DNA of 64,000 nucleotides from Betaproteobacteria bacterium (GTDB taxonomy: Bacteria > Pseudomonadota > Gammaproteobacteria > Burkholderiales > Thiobacillaceae): assembly GCA_016234655.1 (NCBI GenBank), contig JACRAU010000015.1:124001-188000 (forward strand), in the 5' to 3' direction. Positions 51,607 through 63,462 of this stretch are shown here, piece by piece. A model generated the notes under the pieces. The model ran no database searches and was not told where the DNA came from. It was given only the letters and a program-made list of their open reading frames with translations. Position 1 is the first letter of the stretch. Each line of letters starts with the position of its first letter. The translations under genes and the position numbers were made by a program.

Positions 51607-52677
51607 TTATTGCGTGCTGGAGGGCTTATTTAGTGCCGTTTTTGCCGGGCTGTCGATCCAGCCGGCCAACTGAGTTTGTGCGAGATCGGCCAGCGCCGCG
51701 ATCCAACTGGGCTGGTCGTTCAGGGCGGGGATGTAGTGGTATTCGCCGCCGCCGGCGCCAAGGAATACCGCCTTGTTTTCCATGGCGATCTCTTCCAGGG
51801 TTTCGAGACAGTCGGCGACGAAGCCGGGGCAGACCAGATCGACCCGGCGGCTGCGCTGCCGGCCCAGTTCGGCCAGAGTTTCGCTGGTATAGGGCTTGAG
51901 CCACTCGGCGCGGCCGAAGCGCGATTGGAAGGCGATCCGATATTGCTCGGGCGCGAGCCCCAGGCGTTCGGCCAGCAGGCGGCCGGTCTCCTGGCATTCC
52001 CGGGCATAGGGGTCGCCTAGATCGCAACTGCGCTTGGGGATGCCGTGGAAGCTCATGACCAGTTGCTCCGGCCGGCCGTGTACCGCCCAGTATTGCTCGA
52101 TCCGCTCGGCCAGCGCGGCGATGTAGCCGGGCTGGTCGTGAAAGCCACGAATCACGCGCAGCTCGGGCAGGTCGCGGCCGTGGCTCAGCGCCGCGAACAC
52201 CGCATCGAGGGCCGAGCCGGTGCTGCTGGCCGCGTATTGCGGATAGAGCGGCAGGACCAGCAGGCGATTGCAGCCCGCCGCCCGCAGCTTGCCGATGGCC
52301 GAGGCGACGGCGGGCTGGCCGTAGCGCATCGCATGTTCGACCAGGACAGGCGCTGGGCCTAGTCCGGCCAACGCCTCGCGCAGCAAGGCGGTTTGGCGTT
52401 CCGTGATGACGCGTAGTGGCGAGCCTTGCGGGGTCCAGATACTGGCGTATTTCTCCGCCGATTTTTTGGGCCGGGTGCGCAGGATGACGCCGTGCAGGAT
52501 AGGCCACCAGATCAGGCGCGGGATTTCGACTACGCGCGGGTCGGACAGGAACTCGGCGAGATAGGTCCGCAATGCCCGCGCGGTCGGCGCCTCGGGCGTG
52601 CCTAGATTGATCAGCAAGACGCCGATGCGGGCCGGCTGGTCGTGGTTGGCTGCCGGCTCGGCGGGATATCGGGGCAT
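51607..52677 (-). CDS. hemH: Ferrochelatase
   Basis: 356 residues. [20 protein letters not shown] near 17-36 and [21 protein letters not shown] near 205-225 (catalytic His) are diagnostic; [16 protein letters not shown] holds the conserved Glu region. It inserts Fe(II) into protoporphyrin IX at the inner membrane. It lies nine bases after hrcA on the same strand, an order common in betaproteobacteria. The need for haem here fits the cytochrome gene upstream. Confidence 0.97.
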   Translation of the reverse strand: MPRYPAEPAANHDQPARIGVLLINLGTPEAPTARALRTYLAEFLSDPRVVEIPRLIWWPILHGVILRTRPKKSAEKYASIWTPQGSPLRVITERQTALLREALAGLGPAPVLVEHAMRYGQPAVASAIGKLRAAGCNRLLVLPLYPQYAASSTGSALDAVFAALSHGRDLPELRVIRGFHDQPGYIAALAERIEQYWAVHGRPEQLVMSFHGIPKRSCDLGDPYARECQETGRLLAERLGLAPEQYRIAFQSRFGRAEWLKPYTSETLAELGRQRSRRVDLVCPGFVADCLETLEEIAMENKAVFLGAGGGEYHYIPALNDQPSWIAALADLAQTQLAGWIDSPAKTALNKPSSTQ

Positions 52678-52686
52678 GGGCGTTCT

Positions 52687-53706
52687 TCAGTGATGGGACA
52701 GGGCGCTGGACAGCAGGCGGGCGGTGATGTCCACGATGGGGATGATGCGTTCGTAGGCCATGCGCGTGGGGCCGATCACGCCCAGGGTGCCGACCACCTC
52801 GCCATCGACCTCGTAAGGCGCGGTGATCACGCTGCATTCGTCCAGCGTCGCCACGCCGGCTTCGGCGCCGATATAGAGCTGTACGCCATCGGCGGCCTGG
52901 CCGATGTTGAGCAATTGCAGCAGATCGGTCTTGCTTTCGAACATATTGAAGAGTTCGCGTAGCCGGTTCATGTCGGACGACAGGTCCGGCGTCTTCAGCA
53001 AATTGATCTCGCCGGCGATGATGTATTCGGTATGGCTCGGGCCGAAGGCGCGGCTGCTGGCCTCGACTGCGGTTTGCATGAGCTGGCTGATGTCGGATTG
53101 CAGCGTCGCCAGTTCGCTCACGAGCCGGGGCTTCACTTCCTCGAAACTGAGGCCGCTGTAGTGATGGTTGAAGAAGTTGGCGGTCTGGGTCAGTTGGCTT
53201 TGGCTGTAGGGCCGTTCGGTCAGGATGATGCGGTTCTGCACCTCGCCCTCGGCGCTGACGATGATGAGCAAGATGCGCTTGTCCGACAGGCTCAGAAATT
53301 CGATCTGGCGGAAACGCTGGCTACGCCGTTTCGGCGTGGCGACCACGCCGGCAAAATGGGTCAGCTCGGCGAGCAGTTGCGAGGCCGCCGAGACTAGCCG
53401 CCGTGGATCGTCCGGCACCAGGGCGTTCTCGATCTGGAACAGCTCGGGCTGGGCCAGCGGCCGTACCGTGATCAGGCTATCGACGAACAGCCGGTAGCCG
53501 CGCGGCGTGGGCACGCGGCCGGCCGAGGTGTGGGGGCTGACGATGAAGCCACCTTCTTCCAGGTCGGCCATCACGTTGCGGATGGTGGCGGGCGACAGTT
53601 TCAGCCCGGCATGTTCCGACAGCGTGCGCGAGCCGACGGGTTGGCCGTCCTCGATATAGCGCTCGACGAGCGTCTTCAGCAGGATGCGGGCACGGTCGTT
53701 CAACAT
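52687..53706 (-). CDS. hrcA: Heat-inducible transcription repressor HrcA
   Basis: 339 residues from [21 protein letters not shown]; a TTG at 53730 would add eight residues. The N-terminal winged helix contains [44 protein letters not shown] (about 22-65). The effector domain follows with [22 protein letters not shown] near the end. It represses chaperone operons at CIRCE sites; none was noticed here, including near htpG. Confidence 0.95.
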   Translation of the reverse strand: MLNDRARILLKTLVERYIEDGQPVGSRTLSEHAGLKLSPATIRNVMADLEEGGFIVSPHTSAGRVPTPRGYRLFVDSLITVRPLAQPELFQIENALVPDDPRRLVSAASQLLAELTHFAGVVATPKRRSQRFRQIEFLSLSDKRILLIIVSAEGEVQNRIILTERPYSQSQLTQTANFFNHHYSGLSFEEVKPRLVSELATLQSDISQLMQTAVEASSRAFGPSHTEYIIAGEINLLKTPDLSSDMNRLRELFNMFESKTDLLQLLNIGQAADGVQLYIGAEAGVATLDECSVITAPYEVDGEVVGTLGVIGPTRMAYERIIPIVDITARLLSSALSHH

Positions 53707-53750
53707 TTTGTCGGTCGGATTCAGTTTCAATGGGCTCGGCGTTATGTGGA

Positions 53751-53756
53751 TATAAT
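53751..53756 (+). promoter_or_regulatory. -10 element (TATAAT) just before nadK
   Basis: A perfect TATAAT ends only eight bases before the nadK ATG, so a transcript from it would have almost no leader. No convincing -35 is seen 17 bases upstream. Confidence 0.45.
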
Positions 53757-53764
53757 TTCATGCC

Positions 53765-54637
53765 ATGGAAAGCAATTTCAAGAGTATCGCTCTCGTCGGA
53801 AAATACAATAGCGCCAGCGTGAGCGCACCGGTGATGCGCCTGGCCGAGTTTCTTGGCCAGCGCGGGCACGATGTCTGGGTGACCGTGCATACCGCCGACC
53901 ATTGCGCTATTAAAGGCATCCCCAATGCGCCGTTGACCGAACTGGCCGGCCGGGTCGATCTGGTGATCGTCCTCGGTGGCGATGGTACCTTGCTTAACAT
54001 CGCGCGTGTCTTGGCCGAGCACCCGGTGCCGATGATCGGCATCAACCAGGGGCGCCTCGGCTTTCTGGCCGATGTCTCGATCGATACCATGTTGCCGACC
54101 CTGGACGAGATGCTGTCCGGCCAATACGTGGCCGAGGATCGCATCATGCTGGAGTGCCACTTGGAGCGGCACGGCGACCTGTTCGGCGCGGCCTATGCCT
54201 TCAACGACATGGTGGTGAGCAAGGGCAACGCCGGGCGGCTGATCGAATTCGAGGTCTACATCGACGACAAATTCGTCTACAGTCAGCGCGCGGACGGCCT
54301 GGTGCTGGCCACGCCGACCGGCTCCACCGCCTATGCCTTGTCCGCCGGCGGCCCGATTCTGCATCCCACGCTGGAGGCCTTCGTGCTGACCCCGGTGTGC
54401 GCGCATACCTTGTCGGCACGGCCGATCGCGGTCAATGGCCGGTCCGAGATCGAGATCAATCTGATCCATGCCGACGATGCACGGGTGCATTTCGACGGCC
54501 AAATTCACCACGACCTTTTCATCGGCGATCGAGTCAACGTCAGGCGGGCGAAGAACACGGTTCGCCTGCTGCATCCGCCCGAGCACAATTACTACGACAC
54601 GCTCAGGCAAAAACTGCATTGGGGCGAAAAGCTGTAA
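53765..54637 (+). CDS. nadK: NAD kinase
   Basis: 290 residues. The nucleotide-binding GGDGT is in VIVLGGDGTLLNIAR near residue 70; then GINQGRLGFLADV, AFNDMVVSKG and TPTGSTAYALSAGGPILHP follow in order. It makes NADP from NAD. It diverges from hrcA; no ribosome site is visible, in line with a possible leaderless transcript. recN follows after a 580-bp gap. Confidence 0.96.
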   Translation: MESNFKSIALVGKYNSASVSAPVMRLAEFLGQRGHDVWVTVHTADHCAIKGIPNAPLTELAGRVDLVIVLGGDGTLLNIARVLAEHPVPMIGINQGRLGFLADVSIDTMLPTLDEMLSGQYVAEDRIMLECHLERHGDLFGAAYAFNDMVVSKGNAGRLIEFEVYIDDKFVYSQRADGLVLATPTGSTAYALSAGGPILHPTLEAFVLTPVCAHTLSARPIAVNGRSEIEINLIHADDARVHFDGQIHHDLFIGDRVNVRRAKNTVRLLHPPEHNYYDTLRQKLHWGEKL

Positions 54638-55217
54638 GCACTGGCCTTTGCGGTCATTCCAGGTATCGCGAAATTAGGTAATTACCCTCGGTTTCCGCCG
54701 GCCGCTAAGCATTTGCACCTAGCGGCAATAGGAATATCCCCAATTATTTCCGATGCTTGCCCGACCTATAGTTCAGTCACGCGGTTTCGCATCGGCTTGT
54801 GCCGCGGGTTTCTTGGGCGGCCACAGGCTATCGCGGCGAACCAAGGTTGCTATAAGACAATATTTAGGATTGCAAGCAATTGAAAAACCAGGACCCGGCG
54901 ATGTGTACCTTTAACGAAACCCGTATGTCTCCCACCCTATTTGCATGGAAGGCTAACGCCAGTGCAAATAGTTTTGGCCGGCGGCCGCATGGTCGCCGGC
55001 CCTCTTCTTTTCCCGTTCGGCAGGGTGTGGCCTGCCGCTTCCCCGCCGACTCCGTGCTTCGCCTGGTGGGCATCGAACGGCCGCTTCGTTGCGGCCGGTT
55101 CCCTATCCCAAGCTAAATCCCGCTGAAATAACTCTTTAGCCAGGCATCTGGCAATCCTGCCGCAAGCGCTTTATTCTCCCGACCCAATAACGGTCGAAAT
55201 AAAGCGTCCATCCGCGC
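54638..55217. other. 580-bp gap between nadK and recN
   Basis: No convincing gene. A plus-strand open frame (54880-55116, 78 residues) is Arg/Pro-rich and has no clear ribosome site or family. The stretch 54640-54890 is AT-richer and may hold a promoter. 54939-55011 holds two successive stem-loops, and another GC stem (CGGCCGC/GCGGCCG) stands at 55078-55097. See the separate structured-RNA entry. Confidence 0.6.
54939..55011 (+). ncRNA. Candidate structured RNA ending in a terminator-like hairpin
   Basis: First stem: ATTTGCATGG with CCAGTGCAAAT (one bulge), 54939-54969. Second: GGCCGGCG with CGCCGGCC, 54976-55001, followed by CTCTTCTTTT. The order (AT/GC stem, short linker, GC stem, U-rich tail) resembles the 3' end of a small RNA or an attenuator for recN. 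No known family recognised; start of transcript unknown. Confidence 0.4.
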
Positions 55218-56870
55218 ATGCTGCGTTCCCTGAATATCGTCGAATTTATCCTGGTCGAACGGCTGGAGATCGAGTTCGGTCCGGGTTTTTGCGTCCTGAC
55301 CGGCGAGACCGGCGCGGGCAAGTCCATCTTGCTGGATGCCCTTGGCCTGGCCCTGGGCGGCCGGGCCGAGGCGGGCATGGTGCGCAAGGGCGCCGATAAG
55401 GCCGAAGTGGTGGCTGAATTCGACTGCGGCCAATTGACCGCCTTGCAGGCCTGGTTGGCCGAAAACGATCTGCGGGGCGACCCCGGCGTTTGCCTGTTGC
55501 GCCGTACCCTCGAGGCGGGCGGGCGTTCCCGTGCCTATATCAACGGCAGTCCGGTCACCCTGCAACAGCTCAAGGAAGTGGGCGAGCGCTTGGTCGACAT
55601 CCATGGCCAGCACGCGCATTACTCCCTGCTCAAGCCCGCCGTGCAGCGGCAGATCCTCGATGGCTATGCCGATGCCGAGCCCCTGGTCGAAGCGGTAGCC
55701 CGCTGTTTTCGGGCCTGGGGCGAGGCCAAGCAACGCAGGCAGGAGGCCGAGCAGCGCCTGCAAGGCTCGCTGGCGGAGCGCGAACGGTTGGCGTGGACGG
55801 TCGAGGAATTGACGGCGCTACGGTTCAACGCGGAAGAATGGCAGGCCTTGCAGGAAGGGCATGGCCGCTTGGCGCATGCCGCCGAGTTGCTGGCCGGGGT
55901 GCAGGCGGCCCATGCCATCCTGGCCGGCGAAGACGGGGGCGTCCTGGCCCGGGTCAAGGCGGCGCAAGGAAGCTTGGCGGATTTGGCCCAGCTCGATTCC
56001 CGCCTGGCCGAGCCGATGAAGTTGCTGGAATCGGGGGCGATCGAGCTGGACGAGGCGGCGCACGAGTTGCTGCGTTATGCCGATCGGGTCGAACTCGATC
56101 CGGTCGCCTTGGCCCAGGCCGAGGCGCGCCTCGCGGCGATCACCTCGGCCGCGAACAAGTTCAGGGTCAAGCCATCGGAGTTGCCGCATCTGCTGGCGTC
56201 GGCCCAGGCGCAACTGATCGAGCTGGAGCAACTGTCCGATCCGGCCGGTCTGGCCGAGGCCGAGCGCGCCGCCGAGGCGGACTATCGAACACAAGCCCAG
56301 GCCTTGAGCGCGCGGCGCAAGGCGGGGGCCGGACGCCTGGCCCAGGCGGTCGGCCAGGCCATGCAGGGTTTGGCCATGCAGGGTGGGCGCTTGGCGGTGG
56401 AACTCAAGCCCGGCGAGCCGGGTAGCCATGGCTTGGAGAGCGTCGAGTTCCTGGTGAGCCCGCACGCCGGCCAGGGCCTGCATGCCCTGGCCAAGACCGC
56501 TTCGGGCGGCGAGCTGTCGCGCATCGGTCTGGCCTTGCAGACCGTGCTGTCGGCCGTCAGCGGCGCGCCGACCCTGATCTTCGACGAGGTGGATGCCGGC
56601 ATCGGCGGCGGCGTGGCCGAGGTCGTCGGCCGCATGCTGGCGGAGTTGGGGCAAGGCCGCCAGGTGCTGTGCGTGACGCACTTGCCGCAAGTGGCGGCTC
56701 GCGCCGGCACTCATTATTCGGTGAGCAAGGCCGGACGGGGCGCCGCGCTTGCCTCGCATGTCAAGCTGCTGGACGCGCAAGAGCGGGTCGAGGAGGTCGC
56801 CCGCATGCTGGGCGGGGTGAAGATCACCGAAACGACCCGGCGCCATGCCGGGGAGATGTTGGCGAGTTAG
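55218..56870 (+). CDS. recN: DNA repair protein RecN
   Basis: 550 residues of the SMC-like family: Walker A LTGETGAGKSILLDAL near residue 28, coiled coil (about 150-370, Ala/Glu/Leu/Arg-rich), ABC signature ASGGELSRIGLAL near 430 and Walker B TLIFDEVDAGIGG near 455. It acts at double-strand breaks. No LexA box seen upstream. It converges with fur. Confidence 0.96.
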   Translation: MLRSLNIVEFILVERLEIEFGPGFCVLTGETGAGKSILLDALGLALGGRAEAGMVRKGADKAEVVAEFDCGQLTALQAWLAENDLRGDPGVCLLRRTLEAGGRSRAYINGSPVTLQQLKEVGERLVDIHGQHAHYSLLKPAVQRQILDGYADAEPLVEAVARCFRAWGEAKQRRQEAEQRLQGSLAERERLAWTVEELTALRFNAEEWQALQEGHGRLAHAAELLAGVQAAHAILAGEDGGVLARVKAAQGSLADLAQLDSRLAEPMKLLESGAIELDEAAHELLRYADRVELDPVALAQAEARLAAITSAANKFRVKPSELPHLLASAQAQLIELEQLSDPAGLAEAERAAEADYRTQAQALSARRKAGAGRLAQAVGQAMQGLAMQGGRLAVELKPGEPGSHGLESVEFLVSPHAGQGLHALAKTASGGELSRIGLALQTVLSAVSGAPTLIFDEVDAGIGGGVAEVVGRMLAELGQGRQVLCVTHLPQVAARAGTHYSVSKAGRGAALASHVKLLDAQERVEEVARMLGGVKITETTRRHAGEMLAS

Positions 56871-56894
56871 GGCCTGTCCGCGCTGGATAGGCGC

Positions 56895-57332
56895 TCAACG
56901 CTTGCCGGGCTTGGGCCGATTCGGGCAGGCCTCTTTCACGCAATCGGCATACAGATACAGGCAGTGTTCGTGCAGCGCGAAGCCGTGCTCGGCCGCGATC
57001 TTCTGCTGGCGGCGCTCGATCTCGGGGTCGTAGAACTCCTCCACGCGGCCGCATTGCACGCAGACAAGGTGATCGTGGTGGTTGCCTTGGTTGAGTTCGT
57101 AGCTGGCCTTCTCGTTGTCGAAATGATGCCGAATGAGCAAGCCGGCCTGCTCGAACTGGGTCAATACCCGATAGACCGTGGCCAGGCCGATGTCCACGCC
57201 GTCCTCCTTGAGCAGTTGGTAAACGTCGTCGGCCGTGAGGTGGCGCTTGTCGGCGGTCTCGAACAGATTGAGGATTTTCAACCGGGGCAGGGTGACCTTG
57301 AGGCCCATGGTCTTCAGCTGATCGGTATTCAT
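56895..57332 (-). CDS. fur: Ferric uptake regulator Fur
   Basis: 145 residues. DNA-binding helix region [26 protein letters not shown] (about 32-58), then the metal-binding [17 protein letters not shown] (about 86-102) with the CxxC zinc pair and a second Cys pair in DCVKEAC. It represses iron uptake genes with Fe(II). It diverges from bamE over 70 bp; fur/bamE/dapB with recN is a known betaproteobacterial order. Confidence 0.97.
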   Translation of the reverse strand: MNTDQLKTMGLKVTLPRLKILNLFETADKRHLTADDVYQLLKEDGVDIGLATVYRVLTQFEQAGLLIRHHFDNEKASYELNQGNHHDHLVCVQCGRVEEFYDPEIERRQQKIAAEHGFALHEHCLYLYADCVKEACPNRPKPGKR

Positions 57333-57402
57333 GTGTGTGACGCCGGGATAGGTTGCGCGTTATCATAGCGCGCTTGATCGCATTCACCTATCCTGCCGGC
57401 CT

Positions 57403-58604
<1,202 letters not shown>

Positions 58605-58610
58605 TCGGGG

Positions 58611-61490
58611 TTAAGCCTGTGCGCTTCGCGCGAGACGCACGAATTCCTCGATCGGCATGGCCCTGGCGAAATGAAAGCCTTGGCCCAGCTCGCAGCCGGC
58701 TTGCTCCAAAAACGCCAGTTGTTCCCGCGTCTCGATACCTTCTGCCACGACTTCATACTGCAAGGTGTGGGCCAGGTTGATGATCGCGAGGCTGATGGTC
58801 TTGTCGTGCGAATCGTCGGGGATGCCGCGAATGAACGATTGATCGATCTTCAGCATGTTGATCGGCAACTGCTTGAGGTAATTGAGCGAGGAATAGCCGG
58901 TACCGAAATCGTCCACCGCCAGCTTCAGGCCCAGATCCTTCAAGGCCTGAAGCTGGGCCAGGCTGCGTTCGATGTCCTTCATCAGGGTCGACTCGGTGAT
59001 CTCGATATGCAGATTGCCGCGCTGGAACGCGCGCTGTTCGAGCATGGCCTTCACTTGGCCGGCGAATTCCGCGTTGTTGAGTTGCCGCGCCGAGGCGTTC
59101 ACCGCGATATGCAGGTGGCCAAGCTCGCTGTCGCCATCCCATTGTTGCAAGAGATCGAGGCTGGTATTGAGTACCCATTGGCCGATGCTCTCGATCAGCC
59201 GGGAGTCCTCCGCGATCGGGATGAACTCGCCCGGATAGATCATGCCCCGCACCGGGTGCTGCCAGCGCAGCAAGGCCTCGGCCCCCACCAGTTTCATGTC
59301 GGCTAGCCGATACTGCGGTTGCAGGAACAACTTCAACTCATCGTTGCGCAAGGCATCCCGTAGCGCGCTCTCTATCGCCAGCCGCTCGGCCAGCGCGGTA
59401 TTCAGCTTTTCCGTATAGAACTGGTAGGTCGCGCGGCCCAGGTCCTTGGCGTGGTACATCGCGGTATCGGCGTGCTGGATCAGTTCCTCGATGGAGTCGC
59501 TGTCGTCCGGATAGAGGCTGATGCCGATGCTGGGCGTGACGTGTAGGTGATGGCCGCCGATCACGTATTCGACCGACAGCGCGTCCAGGTATTTTTCGGC
59601 CAAGTGCGCGATGTGGGCGATGTTGCGGATGTTGCGCAGCATGATGATGAATTCGTCGCCGCCTTGGCGGCTGACGGTGTCGTCCTCGCGCACCAGATTT
59701 TGCAGGCGCTCGGCCACCTCTTTCAGCAGCAAGTCGCCATAGGTATGGCCCAGGGTGTCGTTGATCAGCTTGAAACGGTCGAGATCGATGAACATGATGG
59801 CGACCTTGCTGCCGGTGCGGTGGGCATGGGCGATGGCTTGTTCGATGCGGTCGCGCAGCAAGAGACGGTTGGGCAACTGGGTCAGATGGTCGTGTTGCGC
59901 CAGGTATTCGATGCGTGCCTCGCGCTCCTTGTTCTGGGTGATGTCGGAGAAGATCGCGACGTAGTTGGAAACTTGTCCGTGTTCATCGCGTAGCGCGGTG
60001 ATCGAGAGCCATTCCGGATACAAGCCGCCATCCTTGCGCCTGTTCCATATCTCGCCGCGCCAATAGCCAAGTCGGTTCAGGCTGTCCCATAACGCGGCAT
60101 AAAAGGCCTGGTCGTGTTGGCCGGAAGCCAGGGTGGATGGCCTCTTCCCCACGACTTCGCTCAAGGCATAGCCGGTGATGGTGGTGAAGGCCTTGTTGAC
60201 CGAGATGATGCGCGAATCCCGATCGGTGATCAGGATGCCTTCGCCGAGGTTTTCGGTGACGAGGGCCATGAGTTGGAGCTGGCTGTGCGCGCGGCGCTCC
60301 TCCGTCACATCGCGCAGGGTGAGTATCTCGCCGACGCGCACACCCGGCTCGTCCAATAGCGGCGAGCTGGTGCAGCTGGCAACGATCAGGGTGCCGTCTT
60401 GGCTGCGCAGAGTCAGCAGGGCCGGCTCTCGAGTCGTCTCCGCGGATGTCGCTTCGATCAGGCCGAAGGGGCGTCCGATGATCTCCGCCGCTTGATAGCC
60501 GAATAGGTCGGTCGCGGCTTGGTTCCAGCTGGTGATGTTGCGGGCGAGGTCCAGCGTCAGGATCGGGTCGCCCGATTGCTTGACGATCGTGGCGAGCAAG
60601 TGGTCGCGTTTCGCGCTGGCATTGATCTGCTCGGTCATTTTTTCCGCCAAGCGGATCGCTTCGGACTCCAGGTGTAGATTGCGCTTCTCCAGTTCTTTCA
60701 GATAGTGCGCGCGCTGTTCGTCCAACCGTAAATCGTATGTCAGCATCAGCAAGGTAATGACCAATACCGTTAGCGTCAGGCTGGAAACGATAACGGCGAT
60801 TTCGCCCGTGCCTAGGCCGACTGGCGCGGCCAAGCAGACGCTACGAGGGTCGAAGCGTGCCGCCACCATGCCGACATAATGCATGCCCGCGATGGCGATC
60901 CCCATATATACGGCACCCAACATCTGCCGCGAGGAAGCCAGTTTGCTGCGCGCTAGCTGCGCGCCGTCGTCTGCCCGTACGGTGGCTGCGGTAGGCGAAA
61001 TGTCATAGGGCGTAACCGTTTTCAGGGCGAACCAAGAGGCCGCATAAGCAATGGCTAGCGATAGCAGCACCCAGCCCGGCCGGTAATCGATCGACGGCGA
61101 CATCTTGAGCGCGCTCATGCCGACATAGTGCATGGCACTAATGCCCATGCCCATCAACAGCGCGCTGAAATGCCGTTTGAGGGACTTGTTGATGCCACAG
61201 CGGACCAGATGCAAGGCCAGGGCCGAGGACAGGATGGCCAGTAGTAGGGACAGCGCGGTGAGGGGGATGTCATAGGCCAGCGGAATGGGCAGGTGCAGGG
61301 CCAGCATGCCAATGAAGTGCATGGCCCAAATGCCGCTGCCCATGGCGAAGGCGCCACCGGCAAGCCAGTAAGGCACTCTTTTCGGCTCGGCATGCGGTAT
61401 ACGGGCGGCGATGGTCAAAGCGGTGAAGGCCGCTAGGATCGCGACGCCGACCGATAGGCCAACCAGCCACGGGTCGTATTCGGGGTTCAA
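58611..61490 (-). CDS. MHYT-PAS-PAS-GGDEF-EAL membrane regulator
   Basis: 959 residues. Seven-segment MHYT sensor (about 1-250) with the motifs MHFIGM, MHYVGM and MHYVGM, thought to bind copper and sense a gas or redox signal. Two PAS domains follow (about 300-400 and 405-520). GGDEF (about 540-700) keeps GGDEF with an RxxD site (REDD) five residues before it. EAL (about 715-955) keeps [23 protein letters not shown] and VAEGIET. Both catalytic domains look intact, so net c-di-GMP effect cannot be told. Shares a narrow convergent gap with dapB and diverges from htpG. Confidence 0.95.
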   Translation of the reverse strand: MNPEYDPWLVGLSVGVAILAAFTALTIAARIPHAEPKRVPYWLAGGAFAMGSGIWAMHFIGMLALHLPIPLAYDIPLTALSLLLAILSSALALHLVRCGINKSLKRHFSALLMGMGISAMHYVGMSALKMSPSIDYRPGWVLLSLAIAYAASWFALKTVTPYDISPTAATVRADDGAQLARSKLASSRQMLGAVYMGIAIAGMHYVGMVAARFDPRSVCLAAPVGLGTGEIAVIVSSLTLTVLVITLLMLTYDLRLDEQRAHYLKELEKRNLHLESEAIRLAEKMTEQINASAKRDHLLATIVKQSGDPILTLDLARNITSWNQAATDLFGYQAAEIIGRPFGLIEATSAETTREPALLTLRSQDGTLIVASCTSSPLLDEPGVRVGEILTLRDVTEERRAHSQLQLMALVTENLGEGILITDRDSRIISVNKAFTTITGYALSEVVGKRPSTLASGQHDQAFYAALWDSLNRLGYWRGEIWNRRKDGGLYPEWLSITALRDEHGQVSNYVAIFSDITQNKEREARIEYLAQHDHLTQLPNRLLLRDRIEQAIAHAHRTGSKVAIMFIDLDRFKLINDTLGHTYGDLLLKEVAERLQNLVREDDTVSRQGGDEFIIMLRNIRNIAHIAHLAEKYLDALSVEYVIGGHHLHVTPSIGISLYPDDSDSIEELIQHADTAMYHAKDLGRATYQFYTEKLNTALAERLAIESALRDALRNDELKLFLQPQYRLADMKLVGAEALLRWQHPVRGMIYPGEFIPIAEDSRLIESIGQWVLNTSLDLLQQWDGDSELGHLHIAVNASARQLNNAEFAGQVKAMLEQRAFQRGNLHIEITESTLMKDIERSLAQLQALKDLGLKLAVDDFGTGYSSLNYLKQLPINMLKIDQSFIRGIPDDSHDKTISLAIINLAHTLQYEVVAEGIETREQLAFLEQAGCELGQGFHFARAMPIEEFVRLARSAQA

Positions 61491-61599
61491 GAATTTATGG
61501 CGCTATGAATCGGAATTGGGGGGCGGTGGGGATTTTACCGTTGAAATCGTCCCGGCTGACCATATGTTCAGTCGAAATGATTTCTTCCGGAGAAAACGC

Positions 61600-63462
61600 A
61601 TGAGCGATAACGTCAAAGAAACCCTGGGCTTCCAGGCCGAGGTCAAGCAGCTGCTGCACCTGATGATCCATTCCCTATACAGCCACAAGGAGATATTCCT
61701 GCGCGAGCTGGTCTCCAACGCCTCCGACGCCGCCGACAAGCTGCGCTTCGAGGCCCTGAACGACGCCGCGCTGTACGAGAACGACAGCGAGCCGAAGATC
61801 TGGCTGTCCGTCGACAAGGCCGCCCGCACCCTGACCCTGCGCGACAACGGCATCGGCATGAGCCGGCAGGAGGTGATCGAGCACATCGGCACCATCGCCA
61901 AGTCCGGCACCAAGGAATTCTTTTCCAAGCTGACCGGCGACCAGCAGAAGGACACCCAGCTGATCGGCCAGTTCGGCGTCGGCTTCTATTCCAGCTTCAT
62001 CGTCGCCGACAGGGTGACCCTGACCACCCGCCGCGCCGGGCTGACCCAGGAACACGGCGTGCGTTGGGAATCGGCGGGCGAGGGCGATTACAGCCTGGAG
62101 ACGGTGGACAAGGCCAGCCGCGGCACCGAGATCGTGCTGCATCTGAAGGAGGGCGAGGACGAGTTCCTCGATGACTGGCGCCTGAAGAACATCGTCCGCC
62201 AGTACTCCGACCACGTGCCCATCCCCATCGTCTTCGTCGACGACAAGGGCGAGGAGGAGACCGCGAACCGCGCCTCCGCGCTGTGGGCCCGGCCGAAGAG
62301 CGAACTCACCGAGGACGACTACAAGACCTTCTACAAGCACGTCGCCCACGACTTCGAAGACCCGCTGGCCTGGACCCATGCCCGGGTCGAGGGCCGCCAG
62401 GACTACACCCTATTGCTCTATGTGCCGGCCCATGCCCCCTTCGATCTGTGGGACCGCGAGGCCAAGGCCGGGGTCAAACTCTATGTCAAGCGCGTGTTCA
62501 TCATGGAAGACGCCCGCCGGCTGATGCCGACCTACCTGCGTTTCATGCGCGGCGTGATCGACGCAGCCGACCTGCCGCTCAACGTCTCGCGCGAGATACT
62601 GCAACAGACCCGCGACATGGAGACGATCCGTGCCGGCTGCGTGAAGAAGGCGCTCGACCTCTTGGCCGACCTGGCCGAGAACGACCAAGAGAAATACGCC
62701 AAGGTCTGGGAACACTTCGGCCTGGTGCTGAAAGAAGGCGTCGGCGAAGACCCGGCCAACAAGGAGCGCATCGCCAAGCTGCTGCGCTTCACCACCACCA
62801 AGAGCGACGCGCCGACCGTGTCGCTGGCCGACTACCTCGGCCGGATGCAGGAAGGCCAGGACAAAATCTATTACCTCACCGCCGAGACCTTGGCCGGGGC
62901 CAAGGCCAGCCCGCACCTGGAGATATTCCGCAAGAAGGGCATCGAGGTGTTGCTGCTGGCCGACCGGGTCGACGAATGGCTGGTGTCCAACCTGTTCGAA
63001 TTCGACGGCAAGTCGCTGCAATCGGTGGCCAAGGGCGAGGTCGATCTCGACGCGATCAAGGCCGCCGAGGCAGACAAGCCGGAAGAACCGGCCAAGGCCG
63101 AAGAGGCCAAGGCCCTGGCCGAAAAGCTGAAGGAGGCATTGAAGGACAGCGTCAAGGACGTGCGTGTCAGCCGCCGCCTGGTCAATTCCGCCGCCTGCCT
63201 GGTGGCCGACGAGCACGACATGAACGCCAACCTGGCGCGCATGCTCAAGGCCATGGGCCAGCAGGCGCCGGAGACCCAGCCCATCCTCGAGATCAACCCT
63301 GCGCATCCGCTGGTAGAGAAGCTGGAAACCGAGACCGGGGCGCGCTTCGACGACCTCGCCCGGGTCCTGTTCGACCAGGCCCTGCTGCTCGACGGCGGCC
63401 AGATCGCCGACCCGGCCGGTTTCGTCAAACGCCTGAACGGGCTGCTGTTCCCTGGTAGTTAA
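61600..63462 (+). CDS. htpG: Chaperone HtpG (Hsp90 family)
   Basis: 620 residues from [19 protein letters not shown], preceded by CCGGAGAAAAC. The ATPase N-domain has [15 protein letters not shown] near 33, [26 protein letters not shown] near 83 and [13 protein letters not shown] near 120; middle and C-terminal dimerisation domains are complete. Longer open frames upstream are not used. Its stop overlaps the next, convergent gene by four bases. Confidence 0.97.
   Translation: MSDNVKETLGFQAEVKQLLHLMIHSLYSHKEIFLRELVSNASDAADKLRFEALNDAALYENDSEPKIWLSVDKAARTLTLRDNGIGMSRQEVIEHIGTIAKSGTKEFFSKLTGDQQKDTQLIGQFGVGFYSSFIVADRVTLTTRRAGLTQEHGVRWESAGEGDYSLETVDKASRGTEIVLHLKEGEDEFLDDWRLKNIVRQYSDHVPIPIVFVDDKGEEETANRASALWARPKSELTEDDYKTFYKHVAHDFEDPLAWTHARVEGRQDYTLLLYVPAHAPFDLWDREAKAGVKLYVKRVFIMEDARRLMPTYLRFMRGVIDAADLPLNVSREILQQTRDMETIRAGCVKKALDLLADLAENDQEKYAKVWEHFGLVLKEGVGEDPANKERIAKLLRFTTTKSDAPTVSLADYLGRMQEGQDKIYYLTAETLAGAKASPHLEIFRKKGIEVLLLADRVDEWLVSNLFEFDGKSLQSVAKGEVDLDAIKAAEADKPEEPAKAEEAKALAEKLKEALKDSVKDVRVSRRLVNSAACLVADEHDMNANLARMLKAMGQQAPETQPILEINPAHPLVEKLETETGARFDDLARVLFDQALLLDGGQIADPAGFVKRLNGLLFPGS

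Noticed and set aside
53707-53764. CIRCE operator near hrcA or htpG
   Set aside because: No TTAGCACTC/GAGTGCTAA pair found near hrcA or before htpG (61491-61599).
54880-55116. 78-residue plus-strand open frame between nadK and recN
   Set aside because: Arg/Pro-rich, no ribosome site, crosses two strong stem-loops, no family.
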